DNA of 64,000 nt from Anaerocolumna aminovalerica (GTDB taxonomy: Bacteria > Bacillota > Clostridia > Lachnospirales > Lachnospiraceae), in the NCBI RefSeq assembly GCF_900115365.1, contig NZ_FOWD01000017.1:34093-98092 (forward strand). The letters are read 5' to 3'. The notes beneath the pieces were generated by a model. The model was not told the DNA's origin. It saw nothing but the letters and a program-made list of their open reading frames with translations, and did not search any database. The translations under genes were made by a program, and so were the position numbers. Positions 54,633-63,645 of this stretch are shown here, piece by piece (position 1 is the stretch's first letter; each line of letters starts with the position of its first letter).

Positions 54633-56405
54633 ATGAAAAAAATTATCGCTATAATTTCTGAAGAATTAATGCAGGCGTTTGAAGCCAAAGGCTATGATCC
54701 CCAATATGGAATCGTAACTTTATCCAATCGTCCTGATTTATGTCAATATCAATGCAATGGTGCACTTTCTGCAGCAAAAGCATATAAGAAAGCCCCAATC
54801 ATGATAGCCAATGAAGTAGTAGAAGTACTAAAGGAAAGTAAAACTTTTGAGAAGATAGAGGCTATTATGCCAGGCTTTATTAACATTTCTTTAAACAGTG
54901 AGTTTCTTGCTGATTATCTGAATGAAATGACCAGGGCTGAACAGTTTGGTCTTGAAAAGACCGGCAATCCAAAAACTATTGTAATAGATTATGGCGGACC
55001 CAATGTAGCAAAACCTCTCCATGTAGGACACCTTCGTTCAGCAGTTATTGGTGAGAGTATTAAGAGAATATGCAGATATGCAGGACATAACGTAATTGGA
55101 GATGTTCATTTGGGGGACTGGGGACTTCAGATGGGCTTAATTATCACTGAATTAAAGAAAAGAAAGCCGGATCTGGTGTACTTTGATGAAAGTTATACAG
55201 GAGAATATCCTGAGGAAGCTCCATTTACCATATCTGAATTAGAAGAGATTTATCCCGCTGCCAATGAATATTCCAAAACACATCCGGAATACAAAGAAGA
55301 AGCAAAAAATGCAACCTTCTTATTACAAAATGGTAATAGAGGTTATATGGCATTATGGAATCATATTCTTAATGTTTCTGTTACAGATTTAAAGAAAAAT
55401 TATGAAAAACTAAATGTTAGTTTTGATCTTTGGAAGAAGGAAAGTGATGCACAGCCTTATATTCCTGATATGATTCAATATTTAAAAGAAAATAATTATA
55501 CCAGAATCAGTGAAGGAGCACTAGTTGTAGATGTTAAGGAAGAAACAGATACAAAGGAAATTCCTCCTTGCATGATTCTCAAATCAGACGGTGCTACTTT
55601 ATATAATACTACCGATTTAGCAACCATGGTAGAACGTATGAAATTATTCCAACCGGATGCTATCACATACATCGTAGACAAAAGACAGGAATTATATTTT
55701 GAACAGGTATTCCGCTGCGCAAAGAAAACCAAATTAGTGGATGAAAATGTAAAACTCACCTTCCTTGGATTTGGCACTATGAATGGTAAGGACGGCAAGC
55801 CATTTAAAACAAGAGATGGCGGAGTAATGCGCCTTGAAAATTTAATTAACGAAATTAACGATGCGGTTTTTAAAAAAATGATGGAAAATCGTGAAATGCC
55901 GGAAGAAGAAGCAAAAAGCATATCCAAAAAGGTTGGCTTGGCTGCATTAAAATACGGTGATTTATCCAATCAGGCTTCGAAAGATTATGTATTTGACATT
56001 GACAGATTTATTTCATTTGAAGGAGATACCGGTCCATATATTTTATATACTATAGTTCGAATTAAATCCATAGTAGCAAAATATAAAGAATCCACTGGTA
56101 AAATTGAAATAACGGAAAATACGATACTTCCTACTAATATAAAAAGTGAAATTACCTTAATGCTGCAAGCTTCCAAATTTAATGATGTAATTATAAATGC
56201 ATATGAAGATAATGCACCTCACAGAATCTGCCAATATATTTATGAATTGGCCAATGCATTTAATAGTTTTTATCATGAAAATAAAATTATTGCAGAGGAA
56301 AACAAGGAAAAACAACAATCCTGGATCGGGTTAATTATACTTATACAAGAGATATTAGAAACCTGTATAGAATTATTAGGATTTGAAGCTCCTGATAGAA
56401 TGTAA
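54633..56405 (+). CDS. argS: Arginyl-tRNA synthetase
   Basis: The product is 590 residues. IDYGGPNVAKPLHVGHLRSAVIGESI contains the class I HIGH motif as HVGH (130-133). GDVHLGDWGLQMG, YIVDKRQELYFEQVF and the degenerate second signature KDGKPFKTRDGG are as expected for ArgRS, which lacks a canonical KMSKS in many lineages. The C-terminal helical anticodon-binding domain (about 450-590) ends in GLIILIQEILETCIELLGFEAPDRM. GGAGGAAG precedes the ATG. It is a single essential gene. Confidence 0.97.
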   Translation: MKKIIAIISEELMQAFEAKGYDPQYGIVTLSNRPDLCQYQCNGALSAAKAYKKAPIMIANEVVEVLKESKTFEKIEAIMPGFINISLNSEFLADYLNEMTRAEQFGLEKTGNPKTIVIDYGGPNVAKPLHVGHLRSAVIGESIKRICRYAGHNVIGDVHLGDWGLQMGLIITELKKRKPDLVYFDESYTGEYPEEAPFTISELEEIYPAANEYSKTHPEYKEEAKNATFLLQNGNRGYMALWNHILNVSVTDLKKNYEKLNVSFDLWKKESDAQPYIPDMIQYLKENNYTRISEGALVVDVKEETDTKEIPPCMILKSDGATLYNTTDLATMVERMKLFQPDAITYIVDKRQELYFEQVFRCAKKTKLVDENVKLTFLGFGTMNGKDGKPFKTRDGGVMRLENLINEINDAVFKKMMENREMPEEEAKSISKKVGLAALKYGDLSNQASKDYVFDIDRFISFEGDTGPYILYTIVRIKSIVAKYKESTGKIEITENTILPTNIKSEITLMLQASKFNDVIINAYEDNAPHRICQYIYELANAFNSFYHENKIIAEENKEKQQSWIGLIILIQEILETCIELLGFEAPDRM

Positions 56406-56446
56406 CAAATATATTTGCCGAAAAAACAATTATTTTGTAAAAATAG

Positions 56447-56475
56447 TTGTAAAAGTTTCCAATATTGTTTATAAT
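56447..56475 (+). promoter_or_regulatory. Promoter of the chemoreceptor gene
   Basis: TTGTAA at 56447-56452 and TATAAT at 56470-56475 with 17-bp spacing; this is a sigma-A-type rather than a flagellar sigma-28-type promoter. Confidence 0.78.
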
Positions 56476-56513
56476 TGAAATATATTACAAAAGAGCAACT
56501 TTGGAGGGAAAAG

Positions 56514-58772
56514 ATGAGGAATAAATCTAAAGTAGAACGTGAAAGAAAAGTAAAAGCTAAAAAATTGATATGGGAAAAGAAAAAAGAGAAAACTCCGAAA
56601 ATTAAATTGTCAAAGCAGGAGAAAAAAGAAAGAAAACTGCAACAAAAACAATATAGAAAAGAAAATAAAAAAGTCAAACAAATCATGGAGATTGGTGATA
56701 AGATACGTTTTGGCATCCGCCAAAAACTGGTTACAGGCTTTATGATTCCAGTACTGTGTATTGTTGTTTTAGGTGTTTTCTCTTATTTAAAAGCTTCAGA
56801 AGGTTTAATATCCAACTATGAGCAGGCAACAGATAATACTGTTAATATGGCAACAAAATATATGGAATTTGCTTTTAATTCCGTAGATTCTGTTGCATTG
56901 CAATATGTAAGTAATTCGGATATTACATACTATATACGGGGTCTAGCTAAAACTACATCCCAGGCAAGATTATCCTATGTAATGGAAGTCAGCAATGATT
57001 TAATGGTCAGAGCAAGTTTGGATCCATTTATTGAAGAAATCCACATTATAACTCCAAGTAAAGTTCCTTTGTTTACTAGTAAAATGAAGATCTTGGATGG
57101 TTTTAATGAAGAATTTATAGAAACAGAAGAGGGTAAAGTCCTTAAAAGTAAAAGTAATCAAGCCTATTGGATAGGCGAACATCCATTGGTGGATAGTAAA
57201 TTAGAATTAAGTCCTGATAAATACGCACTGTCCGTAATACATAATTTAGCTTCCGGTCAAGGAAGCATTGTAACGGATATTAGTATGAAAGGCATAGTTA
57301 ACTTCTTAAGTGATCTTGATCTTGGTAAAGGCAGTACTGTAGGAATTATTACCGGTGATGGAAGAGAAATCTTAATTGAAAAAGATGACAATAATGAAGC
57401 TAAGACAATTGTAACAAATGATAAAAATTATGACGGAAAAGATTTTCGTTTCAGTCAAAAAGATTTCTTCCAGGACAGTTTAAAAAAGGAAGAAGCATCC
57501 GGATCTGAATATGTAGTTTACAATTCACAGGATTATTTATATCTATATAGCAAAATTGGTAATACTGGAATTACTCTTTGCAGTATGGTACCAAAAGCTA
57601 ATATTATGAAACAGGCCAACGATATTAAAAATATTACCCTGATCATTGTAGTTATAGCTTGTATTATTGCAGTTACCATTGGTATGCTTATGTCCGGTGG
57701 TATCAGTAATAGTCTTAAGAAAATTAATTACAGCTTAAAACAAATATCGGAAGGTGATTTAACAGTTCAGGTATTCGTAAAACGTAAGGATGAACTGGCC
57801 ACCTTAGGACATGGTATTACAGAAATGCTTAATAATGTCCGTGCCCTGATACAAAAGGTAGCAAATGTAAGCAGCCTGGTTTCTGATTCTTCAGAGCATG
57901 TTGTGGATGCTTCCAGAACCATTGAAGTTGCAAGTACAAACATCTCCGATGCCATTGAAGAAATCGGACGGGGTATTGCAGGACAGGCAGATGATTCACA
58001 AAACTGCTTATTGGAAATGGATGCATTATCTCAAAAGATAACAACCGTTAATGAAAATATCATAGAAATTGAAAAGGTAACCGATGAAACGAAAGGTTTA
58101 ATTTCTCAAGGTATTACTACCATGGAAGAATTAACAAAACAGTCAGAGGCCACCAGTGGTATTACAAAATATGTTGTAGATAATGTAATTGCATTAGAGA
58201 ATAAATCCCATGCAATTGGCAAGATAATTCAGGTAATCAATGGTATTGCTGACCAGACTAATTTACTTTCATTAAATGCTTCCATTGAAGCAGCAAGAGC
58301 CGGTGAAATGGGCAGGGGCTTTGCAGTTGTTGCAGATGAAATTAGAAAATTAGCAGAAGAATCCTTGGAGGCTTCTAATGAAATTAAGAAAGTAATCCAG
58401 GAAATCAGCCAGCAAACAGTGGATACCGTATCCACGGCTAAGAAAGCTGAGAATATTGTTAATATGCAGACTCAGATTGTAGATGAGACCATCAAAACAT
58501 TCCGTGATATGAATACTGGAGTAGAGAAATTAATCAGCAACCTGACTACAATTGGACAAAACATGAAGAACATGGATAGTGCAAGGGAAGGTACTCTAAG
58601 TGCTGTAGAAAGTATATCTGCTATCTCTGAAGAAACATTAGCAGCTTCCACTTCTGTAGATGAAACGGTTAATGTACAGTCTGACGCGGTGAAGGCATTA
58701 GATGAAGCAGCAAAAACATTAAATGAAAATGCGAAGGATCTAAACGAAGCAATTAATAGTTTCCGTATATAA
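56514..58772 (+). CDS. Methyl-accepting chemotaxis protein with Lys-rich cytoplasmic N-terminus
   Basis: The product is 752 residues. Residues 1-about 65 are extremely basic (for example [29 protein letters not shown]) and precede the first membrane segment (about 72-92), which is unusual. An extracytoplasmic Cache-like sensor follows (about 95-370), then a second membrane segment (about 374-396), a HAMP domain and the signalling domain, with the conserved tip [43 protein letters not shown] 56514, with GGAGGG at 56503-56508, is chosen over ATG 56475, which lies in the promoter. No CheR-tethering pentapeptide is seen. The basic tail may bind membrane, nucleic acid or a partner. Confidence 0.92.
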   Translation: MRNKSKVERERKVKAKKLIWEKKKEKTPKIKLSKQEKKERKLQQKQYRKENKKVKQIMEIGDKIRFGIRQKLVTGFMIPVLCIVVLGVFSYLKASEGLISNYEQATDNTVNMATKYMEFAFNSVDSVALQYVSNSDITYYIRGLAKTTSQARLSYVMEVSNDLMVRASLDPFIEEIHIITPSKVPLFTSKMKILDGFNEEFIETEEGKVLKSKSNQAYWIGEHPLVDSKLELSPDKYALSVIHNLASGQGSIVTDISMKGIVNFLSDLDLGKGSTVGIITGDGREILIEKDDNNEAKTIVTNDKNYDGKDFRFSQKDFFQDSLKKEEASGSEYVVYNSQDYLYLYSKIGNTGITLCSMVPKANIMKQANDIKNITLIIVVIACIIAVTIGMLMSGGISNSLKKINYSLKQISEGDLTVQVFVKRKDELATLGHGITEMLNNVRALIQKVANVSSLVSDSSEHVVDASRTIEVASTNISDAIEEIGRGIAGQADDSQNCLLEMDALSQKITTVNENIIEIEKVTDETKGLISQGITTMEELTKQSEATSGITKYVVDNVIALENKSHAIGKIIQVINGIADQTNLLSLNASIEAARAGEMGRGFAVVADEIRKLAEESLEASNEIKKVIQEISQQTVDTVSTAKKAENIVNMQTQIVDETIKTFRDMNTGVEKLISNLTTIGQNMKNMDSAREGTLSAVESISAISEETLAASTSVDETVNVQSDAVKALDEAAKTLNENAKDLNEAINSFRI

Positions 58773-58844
58773 TGTGTATTTTAAAGAATAAATATTTTTT
58801 ATATTAAATACATAGACTTGTTTCATAAATTTCAAAATGTTATA

Positions 58845-58888
58845 ATAGGTCGAAGATAAATAAATGATTATCTTCGGCCTATTTTTTA
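58845..58888 (+). terminator. Intrinsic terminator between the chemoreceptor and ATPase genes
   Basis: Arms 58845-58859 and 58868-58882 form a 15-bp stem with one G-T pair and an 8-nt loop, followed by TTTTTTATT. Confidence 0.9.
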
Positions 58889-58973
58889 TTACCCAAATAT
58901 ATTTCAGTGATTCAGCAAAGGTATTTAAACTATGGAATATAGCTAATATTACATATAAAAGGAGTATGATGAA

Positions 58974-60299
58974 ATGAAAAGTAATATATCAAAATTAGTA
59001 ATTTATCGTGATTTGGGGGAAGACAGTATATTATATTCTTTGGCAGATGCCATTGAGAAGTTAAGAAGTAACTCCAATGGAGAGCACGGTAATATTAATA
59101 AAGAAGAAATTACTTATCTAATAAATGTTCAGATTCACCGTCTCTTAAATTTAGCTACTGAATATGGTTTTGATATTAACCTTTGGCATAATTATTTGGC
59201 CTTTATACTGGCCACCAACGAAAATCCCTTCAGTATAACCTGTGAAAAAGTAGGAGCAAGAGAAGGAACTGTAAACCAATTTGCAAAAAATGATTTTAAA
59301 ATTTTTAAAGAATTATTTGATTATGACTTTAGTGAAATTGAGAAAGAATTAGGAATCAACTGTTTTAGCATTATAGAGAATTACCAAGCTGTAGTAAAAA
59401 ACGGTAAGAGATACAATAGAAGCGTAAGTGAAAAAGTTAAATTATTAAGTACGCAAATTGAACAGGCAAAGAACGAGGATGAAATCTTTCATATTGTCAC
59501 CACTTTTTACAGGGATTACGGCGTTGGTAAATTTGGCTTAAACAAAGCTTTCCGTATTCATCGTAAAGACAATCAGCTGGTAATATATCCAATTACCAAT
59601 ACCTCTGATATACATTTAGATGATTTGATTGGCTATGAAATTCAGAAGAAAAAGCTGGTGGATAATACAGAAGCTTTTGTAGAAGGCAGAAAAGCGAATA
59701 ATGTATTACTCTTTGGTGACAGCGGTACCGGTAAATCTACCAGTGTAAAAGCTATTTTAAACGGATATTATAACAGAGGACTACGGGTAATTGAAATCTA
59801 CAAACACCAATTTGAAGACCTGTCAGGGGTGATTAACCAGATCAAGAACAGAAATTACAAATTTATTATATTCATGGATGATCTTTCTTTTGAAGAATTC
59901 GAGATTGAGTATAAATATTTAAAAGCTGTTATTGAGGGAGGACTTGAAATCAAGCCGGATAATGTACTTATATACGCTACATCAAACCGCAGGCATATAA
60001 TCAGAGAGACCTGGAGTGACCGTTCCGATATGTCAAAAGATGAGCTTCACCATTCTGATACAATGCAGGAAAAATTATCTCTTGTTGCAAGATTTGGAAT
60101 ATCCATTAATTTTTCTTCACCCACTCAGAAAGAATATTTTGAAATAGTAAAAGGCCTTGCCAAACAAATTCCTGATCTGGAGTTATCGGAAGAAGAATTG
60201 TGTGCTAAAGCAAATATATGGGAATTAAGTCATGGAGGTAAATCCGGCAGAACTGCCCAGCAATTTATCAATTACTTAGCCGGCCAAATCAAATTATAA
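58974..60299 (+). CDS. DUF815 family AAA-type ATPase
   Basis: The product is 441 residues. The N-terminal half (about 1-200) is a helical region of unknown function. The DUF815 ATPase follows: [42 protein letters not shown] with Walker A at 248-256, Walker [12 protein letters not shown], and [17 protein letters not shown] as the sensor/arginine region. DUF815 proteins are AAA+ ATPases of poorly defined role, sometimes next to envelope or secretion genes. GGAG precedes the ATG. It has no same-strand partner within 160 bp, so its context gives no functional clue. Confidence 0.88.
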   Translation: MKSNISKLVIYRDLGEDSILYSLADAIEKLRSNSNGEHGNINKEEITYLINVQIHRLLNLATEYGFDINLWHNYLAFILATNENPFSITCEKVGAREGTVNQFAKNDFKIFKELFDYDFSEIEKELGINCFSIIENYQAVVKNGKRYNRSVSEKVKLLSTQIEQAKNEDEIFHIVTTFYRDYGVGKFGLNKAFRIHRKDNQLVIYPITNTSDIHLDDLIGYEIQKKKLVDNTEAFVEGRKANNVLLFGDSGTGKSTSVKAILNGYYNRGLRVIEIYKHQFEDLSGVINQIKNRNYKFIIFMDDLSFEEFEIEYKYLKAVIEGGLEIKPDNVLIYATSNRRHIIRETWSDRSDMSKDELHHSDTMQEKLSLVARFGISINFSSPTQKEYFEIVKGLAKQIPDLELSEEELCAKANIWELSHGGKSGRTAQQFINYLAGQIKL

Positions 60300-60387
60300 G
60301 CCTAATTCCCCGGTTAATATGACTGTAAGATGCTTTTATGTACCCGCTATTATTAGAGGTTTTATAATCGGTAACAGCATAAGGTTA

Positions 60388-60416
60388 TTGACAAAAGAAA
60401 TTTTTAAATATAAAAT
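60388..60416 (+). promoter_or_regulatory. Promoter of the Fur-like gene
   Basis: TTGACA at 60388-60393 and TAAAAT at 60411-60416 with 17-bp spacing. Confidence 0.82.
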
Positions 60417-60422
60417 AAACTA

Positions 60423-60435
60423 AATGATAACCATT
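60423..60435 (+). promoter_or_regulatory. Fur-box-like palindrome at the transcription start
   Basis: AATGATAACCATT has inverted AATG/CATT ends and resembles half of a Fur/Per operator. It sits at the predicted transcription start of the Fur-like gene, so autoregulation is possible. It is short, and the match may be coincidental. Confidence 0.4.
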
Positions 60436-60461
60436 CGCAAAATAGAAAGAGGTGATCATAA

Positions 60462-61043
60462 ATGGATAAAAAGGTACCATTATCCCATAAGCTTTCCAGA
60501 AAAGAAAGGATACTGGAACATCTTAGAGCTAATGGATTTCGTATTACCTCTCAAAGAAGATTATTATTGGATATTATATTGGAAGATGAATATTCCAGTT
60601 GTAAAGAGATTTATTATAAAGCAGTAAAAGAGGATTCTTCTGTAGGAATTGCTACGGTTTATCGTATGATAAATACTCTGGAAGAGTTGGGAGTCATCAA
60701 TAGAAATAAATTATATAATCTGGAATATGATAATCTTCCTGCTTCAGCGGAAGAAGAAATTTTATTTGTTGATGAGAATACGGGTAAAACTATAGCCTTA
60801 AAAAAGGGAGATTGGTTTGAGGGCCTTAAGAGAACTTTATGGGAGGCAGGTGTACAAAATTTAGCCAATCTGTCCATCGTAGTCAAGAATCAAAAGCAGC
60901 GGAAAGAAAATAGTTATGATGGTCATGTATGTAAAGGCTGTCAGTGTAACAAAACTAATTGCAAATATCATTGCAGAAATTCAAATTTAAATTTGAAAAG
61001 TACAGAGAACTCAAAAAATATAGCAGATTCTGTTTGTAAATAA
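60462..61043 (+). CDS. Atypical Fur-family regulator with Cys-rich tail
   Basis: The product is 193 residues. Residues about 10-90 are a Fur-type winged helix (KERILEHLRANGFRITSQRRLLLDIILEDEYSSCKEIYYKAVKEDSSVGIATVYRMINTLEELGVI). The usual metal-sensing HHDH segment and dimer-domain CxxC pairs are missing; instead comes a novel linker (about 100-150) and a tail with C157-x2-C160-x-C162-x4-C167-x3-C171 and a further Cys near the end. The tail could form a structural or sensory metal site. The ribosome site AGAGGTGATC lies upstream of the ATG. A terminator follows at once, so it is monocistronic. Confidence 0.82.
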   Translation: MDKKVPLSHKLSRKERILEHLRANGFRITSQRRLLLDIILEDEYSSCKEIYYKAVKEDSSVGIATVYRMINTLEELGVINRNKLYNLEYDNLPASAEEEILFVDENTGKTIALKKGDWFEGLKRTLWEAGVQNLANLSIVVKNQKQRKENSYDGHVCKGCQCNKTNCKYHCRNSNLNLKSTENSKNIADSVCK

Positions 61044-61045
61044 AG

Positions 61046-61093
61046 CAGTTATAAAACAAAGTATGTAATGTCTTTGTTTTATAACTGTTTTTT
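61046..61093 (+). terminator. Intrinsic terminator after the Fur-like gene
   Basis: A perfect 16-bp stem (61046-61061 with 61072-61087), 10-nt loop and a TTTTTT run. Confidence 0.95.
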
Positions 61094-61176
61094 GTTTTAT
61101 ATAAACGGAGGGATTACTGTTTCTAAGAGAACTATAATCCAACAGAATAAAAAATTAATAATTTTATAAATAAGTA

Positions 61177-61205
61177 TTGACAGCATTAAAATGTTAGTGT
61201 ACTAT
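61177..61205 (+). promoter_or_regulatory. Promoter of the GntR-ABC operon
   Basis: TTGACA at 61177-61182 and TACTAT at 61200-61205 with 17-bp spacing. The operator palindrome at 61194-61221 overlaps the -10. Confidence 0.83.
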
Positions 61206-61221
61206 GTAACTAGTTCACTAA
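61194..61221 (+). promoter_or_regulatory. Probable GntR (YtrA-type) operator
   Basis: Arms 61194-61203 (ttagtgtact) and 61212-61221 (agttcactaa) match as an inverted repeat at 9 of 10 positions with an 8-bp centre. It overlaps the -10, the expected layout for autorepression by the GntR protein encoded 32 bp further on. Confidence 0.7.
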
Positions 61222-61252
61222 TGATTAAGTACATATTGAAAGGAGGTTGAAC

Positions 61253-61618
61253 ATGGAATTTGATAATAACATTCCAATCTACATTCAGGTCATTGCTGAT
61301 ATTAAGAAAGATATTGTGACGGGTGTAATTCAACTGGGGGAGAAACTTCCTTCCGGCAGGGATTTGGCATTAAAATACCAGATAAATCCCAACACTGCCA
61401 ATCGAATATATAAAGAATTGGAAGGGGAAGAGGTTTGCTTTACCAAAAGAGGGTTAGGAACCTATGTTACAATGGATGAGGAGAAGCTAAAATCCATTCG
61501 AGAGGAAATGGCAGGTACCTTATTAGACAATTTTATAGCAGGAATGAAAGATCTTGGATTTAAAAAGGAAGAAATTATTAAAATAATTGAAGTAAAGTAT
61601 GATGCAAAATCGTTCTAA
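61253..61618 (+). CDS. GntR-family regulator, YtrA subfamily
   Basis: The product is 121 residues, the short YtrA form: a winged helix (PIYIQVIADIKKDIVTGVIQLGEKLPSGRDLALKYQINPNTANRIYKELEGEEVCFTKRGLGTYVT) with a brief helical C-terminus for dimerisation and no effector domain. AAAGGAGG lies just upstream of ATG 61253; the in-frame ATG at 61247 would lie inside the spacing. YtrA proteins repress neighbouring ABC transporter operons and respond to cell-wall antibiotics in Bacillus; here an ABC pair follows after 157 bp. Confidence 0.92.
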   Translation: MEFDNNIPIYIQVIADIKKDIVTGVIQLGEKLPSGRDLALKYQINPNTANRIYKELEGEEVCFTKRGLGTYVTMDEEKLKSIREEMAGTLLDNFIAGMKDLGFKKEEIIKIIEVKYDAKSF

Positions 61619-61701
61619 TAAGTATAGGCAATTCCGATAAGTAAATAAATGTAAAATAACAGAGTTTTTCTGTATAAAAATTGACTCAAAAGAGCAATTA
61701 T

Positions 61702-61730
61702 CATTAAGAATTCTTTTTATATTCTTAATG
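61702..61730 (+). other. 10-bp perfect hairpin in the GntR-ABC intergenic leader
   Basis: Arms 61702-61711 (cattaagaat) and 61721-61730 (attcttaatg) enclose a T-rich 9-nt loop. With no T-run after it, it may be an mRNA processing or stability element between the repressor and transporter genes. A TTGACT at 61681 lies upstream, but its -10 is poor. Confidence 0.55.
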
Positions 61731-61775
61731 GCTTATATATAAATAAATTTATAATAGGACAGGAGAGTAAAAATT

Positions 61776-62465
61776 ATGGTATTACAATGCAAAGATTTAG
61801 TAAAAAAGTATTACAGTAAAACAGCCGTAAACGGCATCAGCTTTGATATCGATCAGGGTAAAATATATGCACTGCTTGGACCAAACGGCAGTGGTAAAAC
61901 AACATTCATGAAGATAGCAGCAGGATTGGTAAAGCCAACCAGTGGAACCATTACTTATAAAGGAAATCAAATAGGGCCTGTTACAAAGGAGAGAATCGCT
62001 TACATGTCAACAGAACCATTTTTCTATAACTATATGACAGTTGCTGACGTAGGTAAATACTACAAAGATTTCTTTGAAGACTTCGATGAAAAACGTTACG
62101 AAGAATTAATTGACCGTATGGAATTAAATATGAAGGATAAATCAAAGACATTATCCTCCGGTCTAGCAGCTAAGTTAAAAATTGCTGCAACTCTTGCAAG
62201 AAAAGCAGAGTTATATATGCTGGATGAACCTTTGAACGGCATTGATATTATAGCAAGAGATAAGATAGTAACCACCATATTAGAAGCTGCTAAAGATGAT
62301 GTTACACTTCTTATTTCCAGCCATTTAGTTGACGAATTGGAGAAGATAATTGATAATGCTATCTTTGTAAAAAACGGAAATATTGCTCTGATGGGTGAAG
62401 CAGAAGACCTAAGAGTAAAACATGGCAAATCAATTGTAGAACTTTATAAAGAAATATATGCGTAA
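61776..62465 (+). CDS. ABC transporter ATP-binding protein with variant signature motif
   Basis: The product is 229 residues. Walker A is GPNGSGKTT and Walker B LYMLDEPLNGID, with an H-loop in LISSHLVDELEKI. The ABC signature LSGGQ is replaced by LSSGLAAKLKIAATL, a variant seen in some YtrB/ABC-2 exporters. Length is short, as in that group. GGACAGGAGAG precedes the ATG. With the downstream membrane protein it probably forms a transporter repressed by the GntR protein; substrate unknown, antimicrobial defence or cell-wall stress are candidates. Confidence 0.9.
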   Translation: MVLQCKDLVKKYYSKTAVNGISFDIDQGKIYALLGPNGSGKTTFMKIAAGLVKPTSGTITYKGNQIGPVTKERIAYMSTEPFFYNYMTVADVGKYYKDFFEDFDEKRYEELIDRMELNMKDKSKTLSSGLAAKLKIAATLARKAELYMLDEPLNGIDIIARDKIVTTILEAAKDDVTLLISSHLVDELEKIIDNAIFVKNGNIALMGEAEDLRVKHGKSIVELYKEIYA

Positions 62466-62480
62466 TAGGGGGAAATGGTA

Positions 62481-63242
62481 ATGTTAAAATTAATGAAATA
62501 TGAATTTAGAAAACAAGCTTTTTCAAAAATGGTTATTCTTTTATTAGTAGGCTTAATTCAATTGTTTTTCTTCTTTGGTATTGTAACAGATAATAATAAT
62601 GTTATAGGTACTTCCATGGGAATTTTAGCCGTATTTACTTTTGGAGCACTGTTTTTCATGGCATTTGAAGCTATTATTACTTTCAGCAATGATTTGAAGC
62701 AAAAATGCAGTTATATGCTGTTTTTAACACCCCATACCAGTTACAGTATTGTAGGTGCTAAAGTTTTAGCGGCAGCCATTCAAATCATATTAGCAGGTAT
62801 TGCTTTCTTTTTAGTATACTTTTTAGATATTGCTGTTTTAGTTGGTAAATTTAATCAGTTAGAACTTTTAAAAGAAATGATTAATCAATTTTTACAAGAA
62901 GTATTTTCGTTAAATATCCAATTACAGGATATTATTGGAGTGGTTGCTGTAATTATTACAGCTTGGATCAGCGTAATTACTGTTGCTTTTTTCTCCATCA
63001 CATTAAGTACTACCTTCCTAGCAAACTTTAAATTAAAAGGTTTGGTAAGTTTCCTGATATTTATTGCAATAAATTATGTGTTTGGTGAAATAGTGAATAT
63101 GGGACTTGGTAGAGTGTACGATATAAACAATCTTAGCAACTTGTCCATGTACTATATGCTTGAAAGTTTATATATGCTTTGCTTCACAATCATTACCTAT
63201 GTGGGAACTTCCTGGATGCTTGAGAAGAAAGTCAGTGTTTAA
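62481..63242 (+). CDS. ABC-2-like transporter membrane protein
   Basis: The product is 253 residues with six hydrophobic segments (MVILLLVGLIQLFFFFGIV, GILAVFTFGALFFMAFEAIITF, ILAGIAFFLVYFLDIAVLV, IIGVVAVIITAWISVITVAFFSI and two more). The opening MLKLMKYEFRKQAFSKM is typical of ABC-2 permeases. ATG 62481 has AGGGGGA at 62467-62472 at good spacing; ATG 62475 is too close. It is 15 bp after the ATPase gene and is its partner. Confidence 0.85.
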   Translation: MLKLMKYEFRKQAFSKMVILLLVGLIQLFFFFGIVTDNNNVIGTSMGILAVFTFGALFFMAFEAIITFSNDLKQKCSYMLFLTPHTSYSIVGAKVLAAAIQIILAGIAFFLVYFLDIAVLVGKFNQLELLKEMINQFLQEVFSLNIQLQDIIGVVAVIITAWISVITVAFFSITLSTTFLANFKLKGLVSFLIFIAINYVFGEIVNMGLGRVYDINNLSNLSMYYMLESLYMLCFTIITYVGTSWMLEKKVSV

Positions 63243-63293
63243 ATCAGTTTGGTAGCAATTTAACTTTATGATAAATCAGAAAGTAGGTGCCTT

Positions 63294-63392
63294 ATGAAAA
63301 AAATCGTCTTCTTATTCCTATCATTTATAGTATTCATTGGTATCATGTTAGGAAAAGGAAAAGTAACTAGGAAATATTATCCTGCTAAGTAA
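63294..63392 (+). CDS. Tiny membrane peptide downstream of the ABC genes
   Basis: A 32-residue frame, MKKIVFLFLSFIVFIGIMLG then a basic end (KGKVTRKYYPAK). It has a single hydrophobic helix and a positively charged tail, and AGTAGGTG lies upstream of the ATG. It could be a small ABC-associated membrane peptide or a toxin-like peptide. There is no homology evidence, but the composition and ribosome site make it better than random. Confidence 0.5.
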   Translation: MKKIVFLFLSFIVFIGIMLGKGKVTRKYYPAK

Positions 63393-63528
63393 ATAAAAGC
63401 TCTTACTTAACAGGATTCAAATGGTAAGTTATGAAAAAAATCATAAGATAAAAATCAGAATTTCAGATAGTTCAGATTAAAGAAACTGCCCAATGTTTAA
63501 ATACCTTAGATAAATAAGGTGTTATTCA

Positions 63529-63608
63529 AAAAGAACCTGAATGAAGTGCATTCCAAATGTTGGTTTATTACCTGCATCTGGAATTCAGTTCATTCAGGTT
63601 CTTTTTTG
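63529..63608. terminator. Long near-perfect hairpin ending in a T-run
   Basis: Outer arms 63529-63544 and 63589-63604 pair perfectly over 16 bp. Inner arms attccaaatg and catctggaat pair at 9 of 10 positions. Six Ts follow on the plus strand. It can terminate the ABC operon; its size (about 76 nt) and its place just outside the insertion sequence also fit a small palindromic mobile element. Confidence 0.75.
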
Positions 63609-63645
63609 TATTTATAGAACTTGGATATTTATCAGTGAGTAAAAA

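Noticed and set aside
56475..56513. Upstream start of the chemoreceptor
   Set aside because: It coincides with the predicted -10 box; the ATG at 56514 has GGAGGG at correct distance.
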